64,000 nt of DNA from positions 249,153-313,152 of the forward strand of contig MNCI01020918.1 of NCBI GenBank assembly GCA_015680685.1, given 5' to 3'. The position numbers and the translations under genes were made by a program. Positions 49,500 to 60,408 of the stretch are shown here, one piece after another. The stretch is from Gnetum montanum. Its lineage: Eukaryota; Streptophyta; Gnetopsida; Gnetales; Gnetaceae. The notes under the pieces are model-generated. The model was not told the origin of the DNA. It did no database searches and worked only from the letters and a program-made list of their open reading frames with translations. The stretch's first letter is position 1; every line of letters begins with the position of its first letter.

Positions 49500-50536
49500 C
49501 TTAACATTTAGCCAAATTTTTTTGAGTTTCAAAATCAAAGGGATTCTGGTCTAAAAGAATTTGAATTTACTTTACGAATTATGCCAAATCTTCTTCAACT
49601 TGACACTTACACTTAGTAAATTTCTTTCCAAATCATCTAGCATAATTTCTAACTCTACAAGTGATTTGCTACCACTAGTCAATCTAACCAATATCACTAA
49701 TAGGCTTTTTTCTACATTTCATAAAGACTTCATAATATTTTTTCCATTAGGTCCTACAAACATATTAGCATTCATATGAAAAAGTTCATGCTTTAGAGAG
49801 AATGAAGAATTAATTCCAAAGAGAAAAATGTTAATAGGAAAATGATCTAACAAATTATCAGCTACATGCACTTCTACTTCCTTTGTAAGCTTCTAAAGAA
49901 AACATTAGAGATGTAAAACCTATCAAGTGGACAAAAAATTCCATTATTTTCTTATTGATAATTATACTAAGTATAATACTTCTCATTCAAATGCAATGGA
50001 AATAAATAGCTACCATCAAAAAGAAAATATTTTTCTTTGAAATTGTACCAATCTTCTTTTTCTTAAGACAGATTAGGAAGAAGACTACCAAGCTTATCTA
50101 AATGATTTTCAACCATATTGAAATCACCTCCAATAATCCAAGTAACCTTAAGTAGAGATATAAGATATTTCCAAACCTCTGATCAATCTTTCAAATTATT
50201 AGGAGCATAAATGTTACAAAGTCCAAAGTCACCTTTTCACTATGACAAATAATCTAAATAACTCTTCCAAGGTTGTCAAAACTAGAATTCAAAACTTTTC
50301 CAATCCAATTTTCATTAACAAAAATAACAACACCTACTTTAACAACTTCATGAATGGCATAAAAAATACATTTTTAAAAAATACACTTACCAACAAAACT
50401 AATATCGTGAGCTAAAATCTTAATTTTTCATAGGAAAAGAAAATTTGAAGATAAATGTCAATTTGAAAGATACTCCCCAACAATCTTTGCTCAAGACCTA
50501 TCAGAAAGGCCTTGAACATTCCGTGATAAAACTAAT
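49500..50536 (-). pseudogene. LINE endonuclease remnant, copy B
   Basis: On the minus strand the endonuclease (APE-type) motifs run in order from the right: VLSRNVQGLSD (about 50500-50535), IIGGDFNMVENHLDKLGS (about 50090-50145), DRFYISNVF (about 49895-49925) and SDHxPI-like DHFPINIFLFGINSS (about 49800-49855). Stops and gaps throughout. RT is missing: copia sequence lies where it should be. E3 is inserted at the endonuclease N-terminus. Confidence 0.7.
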
Positions 50537-51162
50537 TGATGAGTGGCGAGGTACCCCCTACACTCAACCATACGAATACGAGTGTAACACGCGTGATCCG
50601 GTCAAACTCCACAGACTAAGTTCCTACATGCCTCATGGAACACTTAAGGTTAATTATTCGTTGTCTTCCCAAACTTACTTGTATTTGTCGCAGTGTATGG
50701 TTAAGTAAGTCTAAGGTATATGATTTTTATAGTCTTTTATGTTTTATCTCCTATGCTGAGAGGTGAAGGGTTGAAGAGACTAATTACTAACTTTAACTAA
50801 CTAACTAAGTCTGAATTAACCTAGCATCAACATCCGTTCCCACTTACCGTTCACACCCTGAACCGATGCAACCTTGGTTACCAAATGCTAATCATGGCTG
50901 GGATCACCAAGCGTAACGCACGTGCTCGAAGCAGTCATACTAAGGCACTTAACTAGGAGAGAAGGGTTCAGAAAGATTTAATAACTAAGAAAGAAATTAA
51001 ATAATAAACAATAAATAACATTAAATAAAATCCTATTTAGCCTATTCCATNAACAAGGGAGAGCCACATCTTATTTATAGACTTTGCAGCGCATCGTGAT
51101 ATCACATACATGATATCGCGTGGGATGCGATATTGCGGCCCATGTGATATTGCATCCCATCA
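50537..51162 (-). repeat. 3' LTR of E3 (internally deleted at an N)
   Basis: It begins TGATGAGTGGCG and ends CATCCCATCA on the plus strand, followed by TACCCCCATGACTG (the purine tract on the minus strand). A TATTTATA box is at 51072-51079. An undetermined base at 51051 sits where about 170-185 bp present in the other LTR are missing, possibly an assembly gap. Confidence 0.92.
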
Positions 51163-53280
51163 TACCCCCATGACTGAATAAAAACTCGTCCTCGAGTTCC
51201 TTACAAAATATTGGGAAGGTATGGGATTATTGACTGAATGGAACTAATGGGATGACATGTGAATGGATCATCATTACAAGACACAACAAAACTGGTATTC
51301 ATGACAACAAGAGTGAACACCTTATTACATTGACATCAAGCCTTATTTGGTAGCTTGAGAAAGAGAGAGAGAAAAGTTTTGTTACTGCCAATGCCAAGAT
51401 TGTGCCTTTCATTGTCCATCCGTAAGCACGCCATTCGATCTTGCTCCTTGCATAGCTGCTTCAGCACTGCTCCATTCCAAGTGTTCCTACCAGATCCAAT
51501 CCGTTGTTGCATGATTTCCATCTACACATACAACACAGTCTTATATTAGCAAGGGTAAATGAATTTCAATGCATTTGATACCTTGCTTCGGTGAAAGGTC
51601 CATTGGCTAAGTTGTGGTATGGCTGATATGGGTCTGGAGATATAATATTGATGACTACCGAAGATGTAGGGGTTAGGAGAAAATCGAAAAAATTGGGCCC
51701 CGTACCCCCATGACTAATCGCGAACCTCCTGTAGCAATAGAATGGAGAAAGAAAAAGGAATAAGAAAGATGAAGAAAAGGAGACAATTGTAACGTCAATG
51801 ATATGGATGTCAAGATGGAAATGAACAAAATAATATAGATTGCAAAAATGTTAGGGAAAAGAATTTAACTGGTGCACCAAAGAGGAATGTCAGTGGGTCC
51901 TCCCCAAAGCAGGCTCATGCCCTTAATGCCCTGACAAACCCACATTCAAAGAGTTTGTAGGCTCTGGGAATGTCATATGGAACAAGAGTTATAGTCTTAA
52001 CCGCAAGAATTTACCAAAAAGAAAACAATGCATCCACCAAAATATACACAAATGATACAACCGGTGATGAGGTGAACAATGGAGAGAAGGATGGAGAGAA
52101 GAGAATGGAATGGAATCTCAAGAACAAGGTGGTGTACAGCCCCCTGGGGATTTCATGATTAATGTGACTTAGTAAATCCCATTCCAAGTTTGGCCTCAAA
52201 CAAACCACTTCTCATGACTTCGCATTAATGCATTCGGCTAAACCATCCACTTGAAGTAACAAGAATGCCTTCACCCAAGAGCCACCACCATTCCGACGAA
52301 ACAAAGGAGAAGAGAATGGGAAGCAAGAAGGGCCTTAGTTAGAGGGAACATTTTTATTTTAGTTCCATAACTAGTGCTTGTAGCCCAAATGATTATTTTA
52401 TCTAAGGGGTTTGCTTTGAATTCTCACTTTTTTTCCTTTTTTTTTTGTTTTATGTGTTTATGCATGAGAACCACACCATGCCAAGACTTTGTTATTTTTA
52501 TTTGCTCAGCTTCCTGATAATTGGGTAACATCAAAATGGTAAGAAAACTCAAGAAGAAAACATCCCAGCACCCAAGAGAATGGCCAACACAAAAGCATCA
52601 AGTTCCCTTGAAGTCACACCCTTTTCAATCCTTGAGTCCTTCCTTGGTTTAAGAAGTGCCCAATCACCGATTCGTTATAGTTCTTATTGAGAAAGAGACT
52701 GTACATTTTCAAGCTGAGAGAGACCATACCTTAGTATATCAAAAGAGACATACCTTAGTATCAACATCATGACTTAAAGGTAAAAACCAAACATTAGTAA
52801 TCAGTACGAAAATAGTTCATACCATCATGAAGAACACTTATTGGGTGACAAACCTACAAGGTGGGTAACACACACACACACACAAAATGAAAAAGTATAA
52901 TAATTTTGTAAAACAAAAACAAGAAAAGTTGAAATTTGTAAAACAAAAATGTGTAAAACAAAAACGTGTAAGAAAAAAACATGTAAAACAAAAATGTGCA
53001 AAAAAAACGTGTAAAACAAAAATGCGTAAAACAAAAACTTAAAAAGAACTAAGGGCCCTAATGATCAGCATAGGTGGCCATCTCCCCCATGACTGAATGG
53101 AAAGGGAGAGATCCGAAATAATGAGCATCTATTTGAATTTCTTAAAAGTGCCCAACTTCTCTCAATTGATGTTTTTAGATTAAGGGGTGGAAGTTGACGA
53201 CACTCATATTCCAATGTGTCTATGCCTTTGTTACAAGCATGGGTTGTTTCCCTAGTTCGTTCCATGCATGTTGCTTTTCT
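51163..53280 (-). other. E3 3' interior, no ORF3
   Basis: This shares short blocks with E0 (for example GGTCCTCC and CCCTTAATGCCCT near 51897-51931, compared with 4508-4545) but has no ORF3 homology. A T-rich linker (A-rich on the plus strand) lies at about 52885-53045, and an (AC)n microsatellite at 52868-52884. On the minus strand the pol C-terminal codons (SVMGEMATYADH) are at about 53055-53095. The small open frames here have no recognisable domain. Confidence 0.55.
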
Positions 53281-53283
53281 CTT

Positions 53284-53937
53284 TCAACTAGCTGTCAACC
53301 ACGGGGTGTCCACTTGTTGTGTGGTTGCTACATATAGGCATCTTTGTCTCATAGTTTCTAGGGCACACCAGTTACATGGAGGAGATGTTATGCATTCCTC
53401 CATGTCATCACCCAATGAGTCACTGTATGTGACGCATGGAACTTCCGTCTTCTCGATCTTTCCATAAATATTTATCTTAGATATCTCCAAGGAAAGATCG
53501 TGGATCCCTAGGTACGCATCTATTGTACTTAGCCATGGCCTTCCCACTATAATTGGGAAGTCCCCTTCGTTGTTGTTAACTTCTATCACCAGGAAATCTG
53601 TTGGGTATGACCAACCACTCATAGTGGTAACAATGTCCTCCACTAATCCCAAGGGAATAGTGATGGATTGGTCAGCCAGCTCTACTTGGATATTTCTCTT
53701 TTTAAGTTGGGGCAGGTTCCAAGCTTGATACATCTTTCCTGATATTAAATTGACTCTAGAACCTGAGTCAAGAAGAGCCTTATGTGGTTCGTTCTCGGCG
53801 ACTTGGAGGTAGATTAAGGGACTTCCAGGGTCAAATAGTTTCTTGGGAAGGTGGCCTACCTTGATCCAGTCGGTTACAGTATGCGTTAACATAATTGTAT
53901 GTGTTAAGCTCTGTTGTTGGACGGAAGGGTGCTCCAA
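53284..53937 (-). CDS. E3 retropepsin, intact frame (217 codons)
   Basis: An uninterrupted frame. WIKVGHLPKKLFDPGSPLIY comes first, then the active site ALLDSGSRVNLIS with D-S-G intact. Next are WNLPQLKKRN, a VEDIVTTMSGWSYPTDFLVI block, and FPIIVGRPWLSTIDAYLGI, the second conserved motif. It would normally be released from a gag-pol precursor; the real start is upstream in gag. All catalytic residues look sound, so it is the best reference for the family's protease. It ends shortly after the PR-RT spacer because pol is deleted. Confidence 0.85.
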   Translation of the reverse strand: MEHPSVQQQSLTHTIMLTHTVTDWIKVGHLPKKLFDPGSPLIYLQVAENEPHKALLDSGSRVNLISGKMYQAWNLPQLKKRNIQVELADQSITIPLGLVEDIVTTMSGWSYPTDFLVIEVNNNEGDFPIIVGRPWLSTIDAYLGIHDLSLEISKINIYGKIEKTEVPCVTYSDSLGDDMEECITSPPCNWCALETMRQRCLYVATTQQVDTPWLTAS

Positions 53938-54539
53938 AGCCTTATGTGTTGGAGGAGCATACCTAGACTCAATTGCTTGTTGTTGTGAGAGCTTGCCTGG
54001 GCTTTTGGTTCTGAAGAAAGGTCTTCTCTTTTTACAGTTGTTAGAACCAGCAGCGGGTTGAATGTTTACAGCTCTCGTAGCATTATGTTGCTACGGTTGA
54101 GTGGGGAGTTTCCCTTGCATTGTTGGAGCAGGAGGTATGGGAACTACCGATGGAAGAGGTGTGGATGGAGTAGGAGAATGGTATGGATATGGAGCATCTC
54201 CTCGAGGAGAAGGAGTCCTTCTAAAGTACTCCTAAACTTGGTAGTGACGTTGGGGAGTTGTGTGACCCATGGAGTCACTTGGAGAAATTGGCTATTGCAC
54301 GTAGTATCCATATGGGTCTGGCTTCTAGTAATGATATTGTTGCTTCGACGGTGGCATCCCCCATGACTATGGGTATTACCACTATTGATGTTGCCCAATG
54401 GATTGTGATGGAGTTCCACTTGGATAGTACATCAACAGTTGGTGGAACTATCTTGGGTTACCTTGGGGATAAGGTAACCTTTGGGGTGTCTACCGTTTGT
54501 TAAGTCTTGGGTTAAGTGCATACACCCCCAGACTCTTGT

Positions 54540-56394
54540 AGATGTGAGATGATTGGACAACATCCCTTAGGATGTTCATAGTGGCAAATCTCACATCCGT
54601 CGTCATTGTCTGTGTCCAAATCCACAACCTCATCAGAGATAGTTATTTTCCCCTTACCCTTGTCACGTGCAGGGCCTGAATCTCTCCACTTTGTCTTGTT
54701 CTTGTCACTACTTCATTCCTCCTTAGACTCCTCTACGATTTTCAGGATAGTTTTGATTTTACTGTCTAAGGAGTTCCATACTTCATCTACCTTAGCCGAT
54801 ACTTCTGTTGTTAGCTTCTAAAGCAACAAGGTTTTTCTATTCACCAACTCTTCGAGTGGTGACTCATCCTCTTCATCGCAAAATCTCACTCCCTTCTTTC
54901 GAAGAGAGGGGTCACGGTTATATTCTTCCGCACTTTCCCTTTTTCGTAGCTCCCTTTCTTCTTTGGCTACTTGTTCCAACAAGTGATGAATTTCATGGGA
55001 TCTAAGTTCTAATAGTCTTCCTTGGGCATAAGTCCCAAGGGTTCTCCTAGTTTCATACCTTAGCCCATCTACGATGTGCGTAATCATGGCCCGGGCAACA
55101 ATGTAACAATGCATAGTAGCGGCCCATGGTAGCATCCAAGGGTTCGTGAGTATCTTTCTTCCATCCTTGGATCTGCTTACGCAAATTAGACACTCTGGAG
55201 TGCATTTGATATTTATCGTTGAAGAGTTCTAACATCGTACTCCGCCTCCTAATGGTTTCCAGTTCTAAGGACCGGTACCAACTCTCTGCTTCCTTTATGA
55301 GTGTCTTGGGAAACAACTTGAGTTTCTACCATGTGTTCTCTATGTTTTGCAAGGGCGTAGGCATCGTGGAATGCCTGTAAATGATTTTTTGGATCCACGT
55401 TGTATCCCCTTTCGAAGCATGGGATATTGTTCATGTCTAAGCGCTTGATCCGGCTATCCTTTTGATGCCTTGTCGGTATTCTCACTACCTCCATAATGTC
55501 GAGCATACTTCGGGTTGCAAGTAGGGGCTCATCATGATCATCTCTTTCATGAAGTCTATGATGTCTACGTTGCTCCCTACTTTCCCTTCGTTCATGCCCT
55601 TGTCCTCTCTCTCAACTTTCTCGTCGAGGTATCTCATTTTTTCTACCTCTATCCTCACTGTTATGCTCTCTATGACTACGCCCAAAGGTGGAAGGAGAGG
55701 GTGAATGATGTGAATAAGGGGAAGAAGAAGGAGAACCATCGCCATGACGATGCCTCTTACCTTCTCTTCGCTTGCTACGGCCCTAATCGTGATGAGGATC
55801 AGAGTGCCCATCCTTGTCATGTGTTGTTGTTCCCTCAGTGAATAGTTGCCATTCACGGGGATCAGAACCAGGGTAGTGTATCATGGAGCGCAGGTTCTGA
55901 TACCCCACCTCCTCACTATCGTTAGGAGGGGGAACATCATTTGATAGAGAACCTATTATAAGTGGTTCACCATCTCCGATTTCACTTAGGAATTGTGGGA
56001 CCCCTTTGCCCTTCAACAGTGTATGTTGGCTCTCCTACCTTGAGTCCCTTAAATGTTGTACAGCTATGGGATGGTAATCCCTTATGTCAAAATCGCCTAT
56101 AACATATTCAGCATAGAGCTGTGTCATGCTAATCTGTGCAAGAGCATGGAGGAGCATGTTTGGGACTGACCGATCTGGAGGTAACACTATGTTACCTTGC
56201 AAGTCTCTCCATTGCAGTTGTTTGTCTTGATGAAGGATAAAGGTAAAGTTTGGTATGTACTCATCGGGATGACTATATACCACCCGATGTTGTTGAGGAA
56301 CTGGCTGATTTTGGTTATGTGTTTTAGATTGCTGACTGTTTTTTGTATTATCCCTAGGTGGTGTAATGCTCTTGTGAGAAGAAGAAGAAGACAT
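54540..56394 (-). pseudogene. E3 gag (nearly complete, frameshifted)
   Basis: It starts MSSSSSHKSITPP (ATG 56394), then HPDEYIPNFTFILHQDKQLQ and NIVLPPDRSVPNMLLHALAQ. A charged, Arg/Ser-rich middle follows. The capsid block KRLDMNNIPCFERGYNVDP is near 55400-55460, then LQAFHDAYAL. EQVAKEERELRKRESAEEYN comes next (about 54890-54990). The C-terminal knuckle CEICHYEHPKGCC (54557-54595) is CX2CX3HX3C, followed by ISHLQESGGVC. Only a few frameshifts or stops separate the pieces. Confidence 0.85.
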
Positions 56395-56519
56395 TGTGTC
56401 TTATTCAGTGTGCTAATTAACCATTATGTAATTTTTTGTTTAATTAACCCTACGGTTCGTTTAAGCTCCCAACGAAGTGAGTGATTTCCTATCTTCTACT
56501 TAGCGCACAAACACTTAGT

Positions 56520-56536
56520 CCCCGGCAACGGCGCCA
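56520..56536 (-). other. tRNA-Asp primer binding site of E3
   Basis: On the minus strand TGGCGCCGTTGCCGGGA directly follows the 5' LTR. It is complementary to the 3' end of plant tRNA-Asp (GGCAACGGCGCCA end, including CCA). This fixes the priming tRNA for the whole family. Confidence 0.93.
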
Positions 56537-56537
56537 A

Positions 56538-57335
56538 TGATGAGTGGTGAGGTACCCCTACACTCAACCATACGAATACAAGCGTAACACGCGCGATCCG
56601 GTCGACCTCCGTAGACTAAGTGCCTACACGCCTCATGGAACACTTAAGGTTAATTATTCGTTGTCTTCCCAGACTTACTTGTATTTGTCACGGTGTATGG
56701 TTAAGTAAGTCTGAGGTATATGATTTTTATAGTCTTTTATGTTTTATCTCCTATGCTGAGAGGTGAAGGGTTGAAGAGACTAATTACTAACTTTAACTAA
56801 CTAACTAAGTCTGAATTAACCTAGCGTCAGCATTTGTTCCCACTTACCATTCACACCCTGAACCGATGCAACCTTGGTTACCAAACACTAATCGTTGCTG
56901 GGATCACCAAGCGTGACGCACGTGCTCGAAGTGGTTGTACTGAGGCACTTAACTAGGAGAGAAGGGTTGAGAAAGATTTAATAAGTAAGAAAGCAATTAA
57001 AGAATAAACAATAAATAACATTAAATAAAATCCTATTTAGCCTATTCCATGCACTACAAGGTTTATCCAAGAAGTTCATCTTTATTGTCGTACACAAACT
57101 TGTGTTTAGGTACAATGTCTACTTGAATAAAGATCCGTTCACTTTGGAGTTCCTACTACGGGCACATGGAAAATATTCTATCTCTAGAGGGATCAAACTG
57201 CCAAAGTTTCACTACGGTCTAAGCCTAGGATAAGAAACAAGGGAGAGTTGCCTCTTATTTATAGATATGACGACGCACCGCGATATCGCGAGGAAAGACG
57301 TGATATCGCGGCCCATGCGATATCACGTCCCATCA
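56538..57335 (-). repeat. 5' LTR of E3
   Basis: The minus-strand LTR begins TGATGGGACGTGATATCGC at 57335 and ends CACTCATCA at 56538. The U3 head (57268-57335) has three GATATC-centred palindromes such as CGCGATATCGCG. A TATTTATA box (minus TATAAATA) is at 57256-57263. Confidence 0.95.
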
Positions 57336-58560
57336 CTAACATTGAGATATAGAGAAGGAGACCCCTATTTTTAACTTTTCAAGCTCAGTACTTATCTCAA
57401 AATCCATGTCACTGATAAGTAAAAAAGCATTATCTGATAAAAAAAATATTTGAAATAGTAGTAGAAGTAGAAAGAGATACCTTTAGGGTTTTAAAATTGA
57501 AAGCAGTATTTTCAAGCTTCTTCTTTTCATGTTGTACTAAGTGAAATTCATTTGTATTAGTATTTCCATTGTTGGTCCTTGCTGAAAATTTTTTTTCTAA
57601 AGAGGAATTCTCCTTTGATAACAATAGTTTATTGGCACCTTTAGAATTAAAAGAATTAGTAAAAGATTAAAAACTTGTTAAAAAATATTTTTTCTATGCT
57701 TGCTGAAAACTACCATTATTTGTCTTTTCTAAAAATTGCTATTTCTTTTCCTTATGAATAACTTTATTATTAAGAATAGGATAGATTTCAATAACATGAC
57801 CTTCATGATGATAATAGTTGCAACATCCTCGTAAGTTATAATATGTAATTTTTTGGGAAAAACACTAATTACTATACTTGAGTTTTAATTCTATCTTCCT
57901 TTGTTGTAAATCAATTTCTACAAAATAACATGTGCATTGCATATCATTTAGTAATTTTTTGACTCTAACTTTATGATGGTGCTAATGCTGCCAATAATTT
58001 CACTTTTTGACACTTTGAAAACTAAGAGAAAGATTCTCTAATTCAATCTAGCAAGGAATTTTCAAGTGATCAAAATAATAGGAATCAAAATCCACTTTTT
58101 ATTCTTGAGCAATAAAAGTATTACATTGATCCATAAAAACCTTAAAATCCAATGATTTCTTAGTCATTTCACAATTGGCTAGTTTGATAACTAAAAAAGA
58201 TTCAAAAAATTAACATACATGCAAATATTAATTCTGTAACATTCAAGTATAGCCTGAATCACTAGTGTAAAACCCTTGCTCATGCAACAAATCCAATAAT
58301 CTATAGAATTATGTATTTTTTTGACATCAATTCATATAAATCATCAAGTAACATAAAATCGAAAGCTTTGGAATTTTTCATAGTCTCTACAGTCTAAGAG
58401 ACATTAGGAATTTCCATCTTTCAAAAAAATTTCTGTTCCAAAATCTCCTTAAGAAAGCTTTGAGATCAACAAACCAGCCAAAGAATTCCAATGAAGAAAT
58501 AGCTTAAACCACAATTTACAAGATAAAACTTCATAAATTTAAGAAAACAGATTACTTTTG
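57336..58560 (-). pseudogene. LINE ORF1 remnant, copy B
   Basis: This continues the copy B LINE on the 5' side. The minus strand shows a decayed CCHC region, LRGCCNYYHHEGHVIEIYP near 57785-57840. A DUF4283-like stretch lies upstream (about 58000-58450), as in the first ORF of plant LINEs. There are many stops. The 5' end is not defined; similarity becomes unreadable near 58560. Confidence 0.5.
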
Positions 58561-58660
58561 ATATGATAAAATACTAAAGGATCTTAATAATGGTTTACAA
58601 GATCACAAGATATTAATAATTATTAATATGATTATTGCGAACCTAAGGAGTGGCTGGCCC

Positions 58661-58816
58661 AAGGCTTATAAAATAACCCTTGAGAAGTCCAAGTTTAAGA
58701 TTTAATATTATTTAGTTGTAACAAAGTAACGGATGATTGACCCCCAAGGGTTATGAAATAGGCAATGAGAAATCCAGGTCTAAGATTTAACATTATTTAG
58801 TTGTAACAAGGTAACT
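58661..58816. repeat. 85-bp tandem duplication
   Basis: AAGGCTTATAAAATA at 58661 and AAGGGTTATGAAATA at 58746 begin two diverged copies that share TTATTTAGTTGTAACAA. Spacing is 85 bp. Confidence 0.85.
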
Positions 58817-59106
58817 ACTGGCTTAGAGAGTTTGAAGAAATACCCCATTGTGATATGAAATTGGGAAAGGCATCGGTAACACTCACGTAGATAAAGACAG
58901 ATATTTAAAAATAAAAGCGAATCTTCCATTTACATTTCGAGAAGGTATTTTTCACCGGAAAGAAATAAAGATATAAAAAAGATTGCATATTAAGTGTAAC
59001 TTTTTGGAAACAAAGGATCTTAATGAACTTTAGGAGAAAAAATTAGGAATATGCAGTAACAAATGAGTTTTTTTAAAATAATAATAATAAATTCGCAGTC
59101 GGAAAG

Positions 59107-59215
59107 TTTTGAAATCTGCACCGATGGATGCCAGCGCAGTGGAGGCACAATTTTTGAAATATGCTCAGTGCACAGTGGAGTCAAACTTTTTGAAATCTGC
59201 GCGGTGGAGGAAAAC
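59107..59215. repeat. Minisatellite with TTTTGAAATCTGC core
   Basis: The core occurs at 59107, 59152 (as TTTTGAAATATGC) and 59188, each followed by a GTGGA-type run. Spacings are 45 and 36 bp. The repeated frames here (IFEICS, LFEICA) are a by-product, not a protein repeat. Confidence 0.8.
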
Positions 59216-59620
59216 AAATTTCAAGTTTACCTGCAGTGGGCGAGAAACAGATAGTTCGCTTGAATTTTGTTTAATTGTAGGTTTACTTAGACCGATACAT
59301 ATTTATTCAGGAAATGTATATTCAGACTGTGTTTTAAAAATCAGAGAATTATTTTTATCGGTCAGGTAGGTTACTGCAATTGTCCATGATTTGCAGTAGT
59401 CCGCAGTTTTTAAATAAATATTTTGTTAATATTTATTTATATTTATTTAGAAATGTTAAAAAATATTCATTTCACTGTGTTTTAATATTATTTAATAAAT
59501 TAAAATTTTACATTGTTATTTTTATCATATTACTAACAGTCAATATAATATTAAAAATTATGTTTTGTTATATTTTTTAAAAATAACCTGGCCACCTTAT
59601 ATTGAGTAATCCTAAAATTT

Positions 59621-59664
59621 AGGTGGCATAAGTGGTTACTAGTAACCTTTGCTAAATGCCACCT
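59621..59664. repeat. Palindrome within an inverted repeat
   Basis: AGGTGGCAT (59621-59629) pairs with ATGCCACCT (59656-59664). Inside is a perfect 14-bp palindrome GGTTACTAGTAACC (59634-59647). It could form a cruciform or be a tiny relic of a DNA transposon end. Confidence 0.85.
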
Positions 59665-60350
59665 TTTAAAACACCTGTAATGGTTAATGGTAACACCAAA
59701 TAATTACCAAAAAACTGAAATTGGTAAAAAGAAATGTGAGCGACTTTAAGAACAACCAAATTGGACTTGAGACTTTCTTGCAAAGCACTTTAAGATGGGT
59801 CTAAGAACTTGCTAATGTCAATTTTAATTATTTCTAAAATAAACCTTTTTACATATTTAGGTACACTTGACTATGCACTGCAAGACAACGTCTTTGTTGT
59901 GGTTTAGGCGCTCAACTACAATGCATGTTGGTTGTGTCACCTCATTCATCTTGAATGACCATTATCAGCCATGCTTAGCATTTATGATATATGTCTTTTA
60001 TTTGGTTTGAGTGAATTTTTTATATTTTTTAATTTAATAAAATCTTAAATTGATTGACAGACAATTAATTTTCACATTCAAAACAAAAATCAAAACCAGT
60101 GTACTTTATTCAATGGTAATTCTTATGAAAAAGTTGATCTCTTCCCTCAGCTTCATGATAAAAACTCTTTGTTAAGAGACAAAATTCAGGTAACAAGGTA
60201 GAGGTAGCTAAGGGACAAAATTCAAGTAACACAGTAGAGGTAGCTGACCGCTCAGTAAAACTCTCAGCCAAAATAATAATTCCTCCTTACCTATTATAAG
60301 GATTGAGAAAAAATGGTGACTAGAGAACTCTACCTCACTGCTATTACCAT

Positions 60351-60408
60351 AAAGTTATTTTACCATAACCAAACACTCTAAAGTTATTTTACCATAACCA
60401 AACACTCT
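60351..60408. repeat. 29-bp perfect tandem duplication
   Basis: AAAGTTATTTTACCATAACC plus nine bases occurs at 60351-60379 and again, unchanged, at 60380-60408. Confidence 0.97.

Larger units (their letters stand above)
50537..57335 (-). mobile_element. Ty3/gypsy LTR retrotransposon E3 (gag-PR only)
   Basis: A 6,799-bp minus-strand element in the LINE part of copy B. Target duplication CTAAT (50532-50536) / CTAAC (57336-57340) has one mismatch; copy A shows CTAAT at the empty site. LTRs are 50537-51162 and 56538-57335. The interior has an almost perfect tRNA-Asp primer site, gag, an intact protease frame, pol C-terminal codons, a T-rich linker and a purine tract. RT, integrase, ORF3 and the internal promoter module are all absent. 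It is the best preserved gag-PR in the window. Confidence 0.93.

Noticed and set aside
59063-59369. Short repeated-peptide ORFs (FEIC repeats)
   Set aside because: The apparent peptide repeat is a by-product of a 36-45-bp DNA minisatellite read in several frames.
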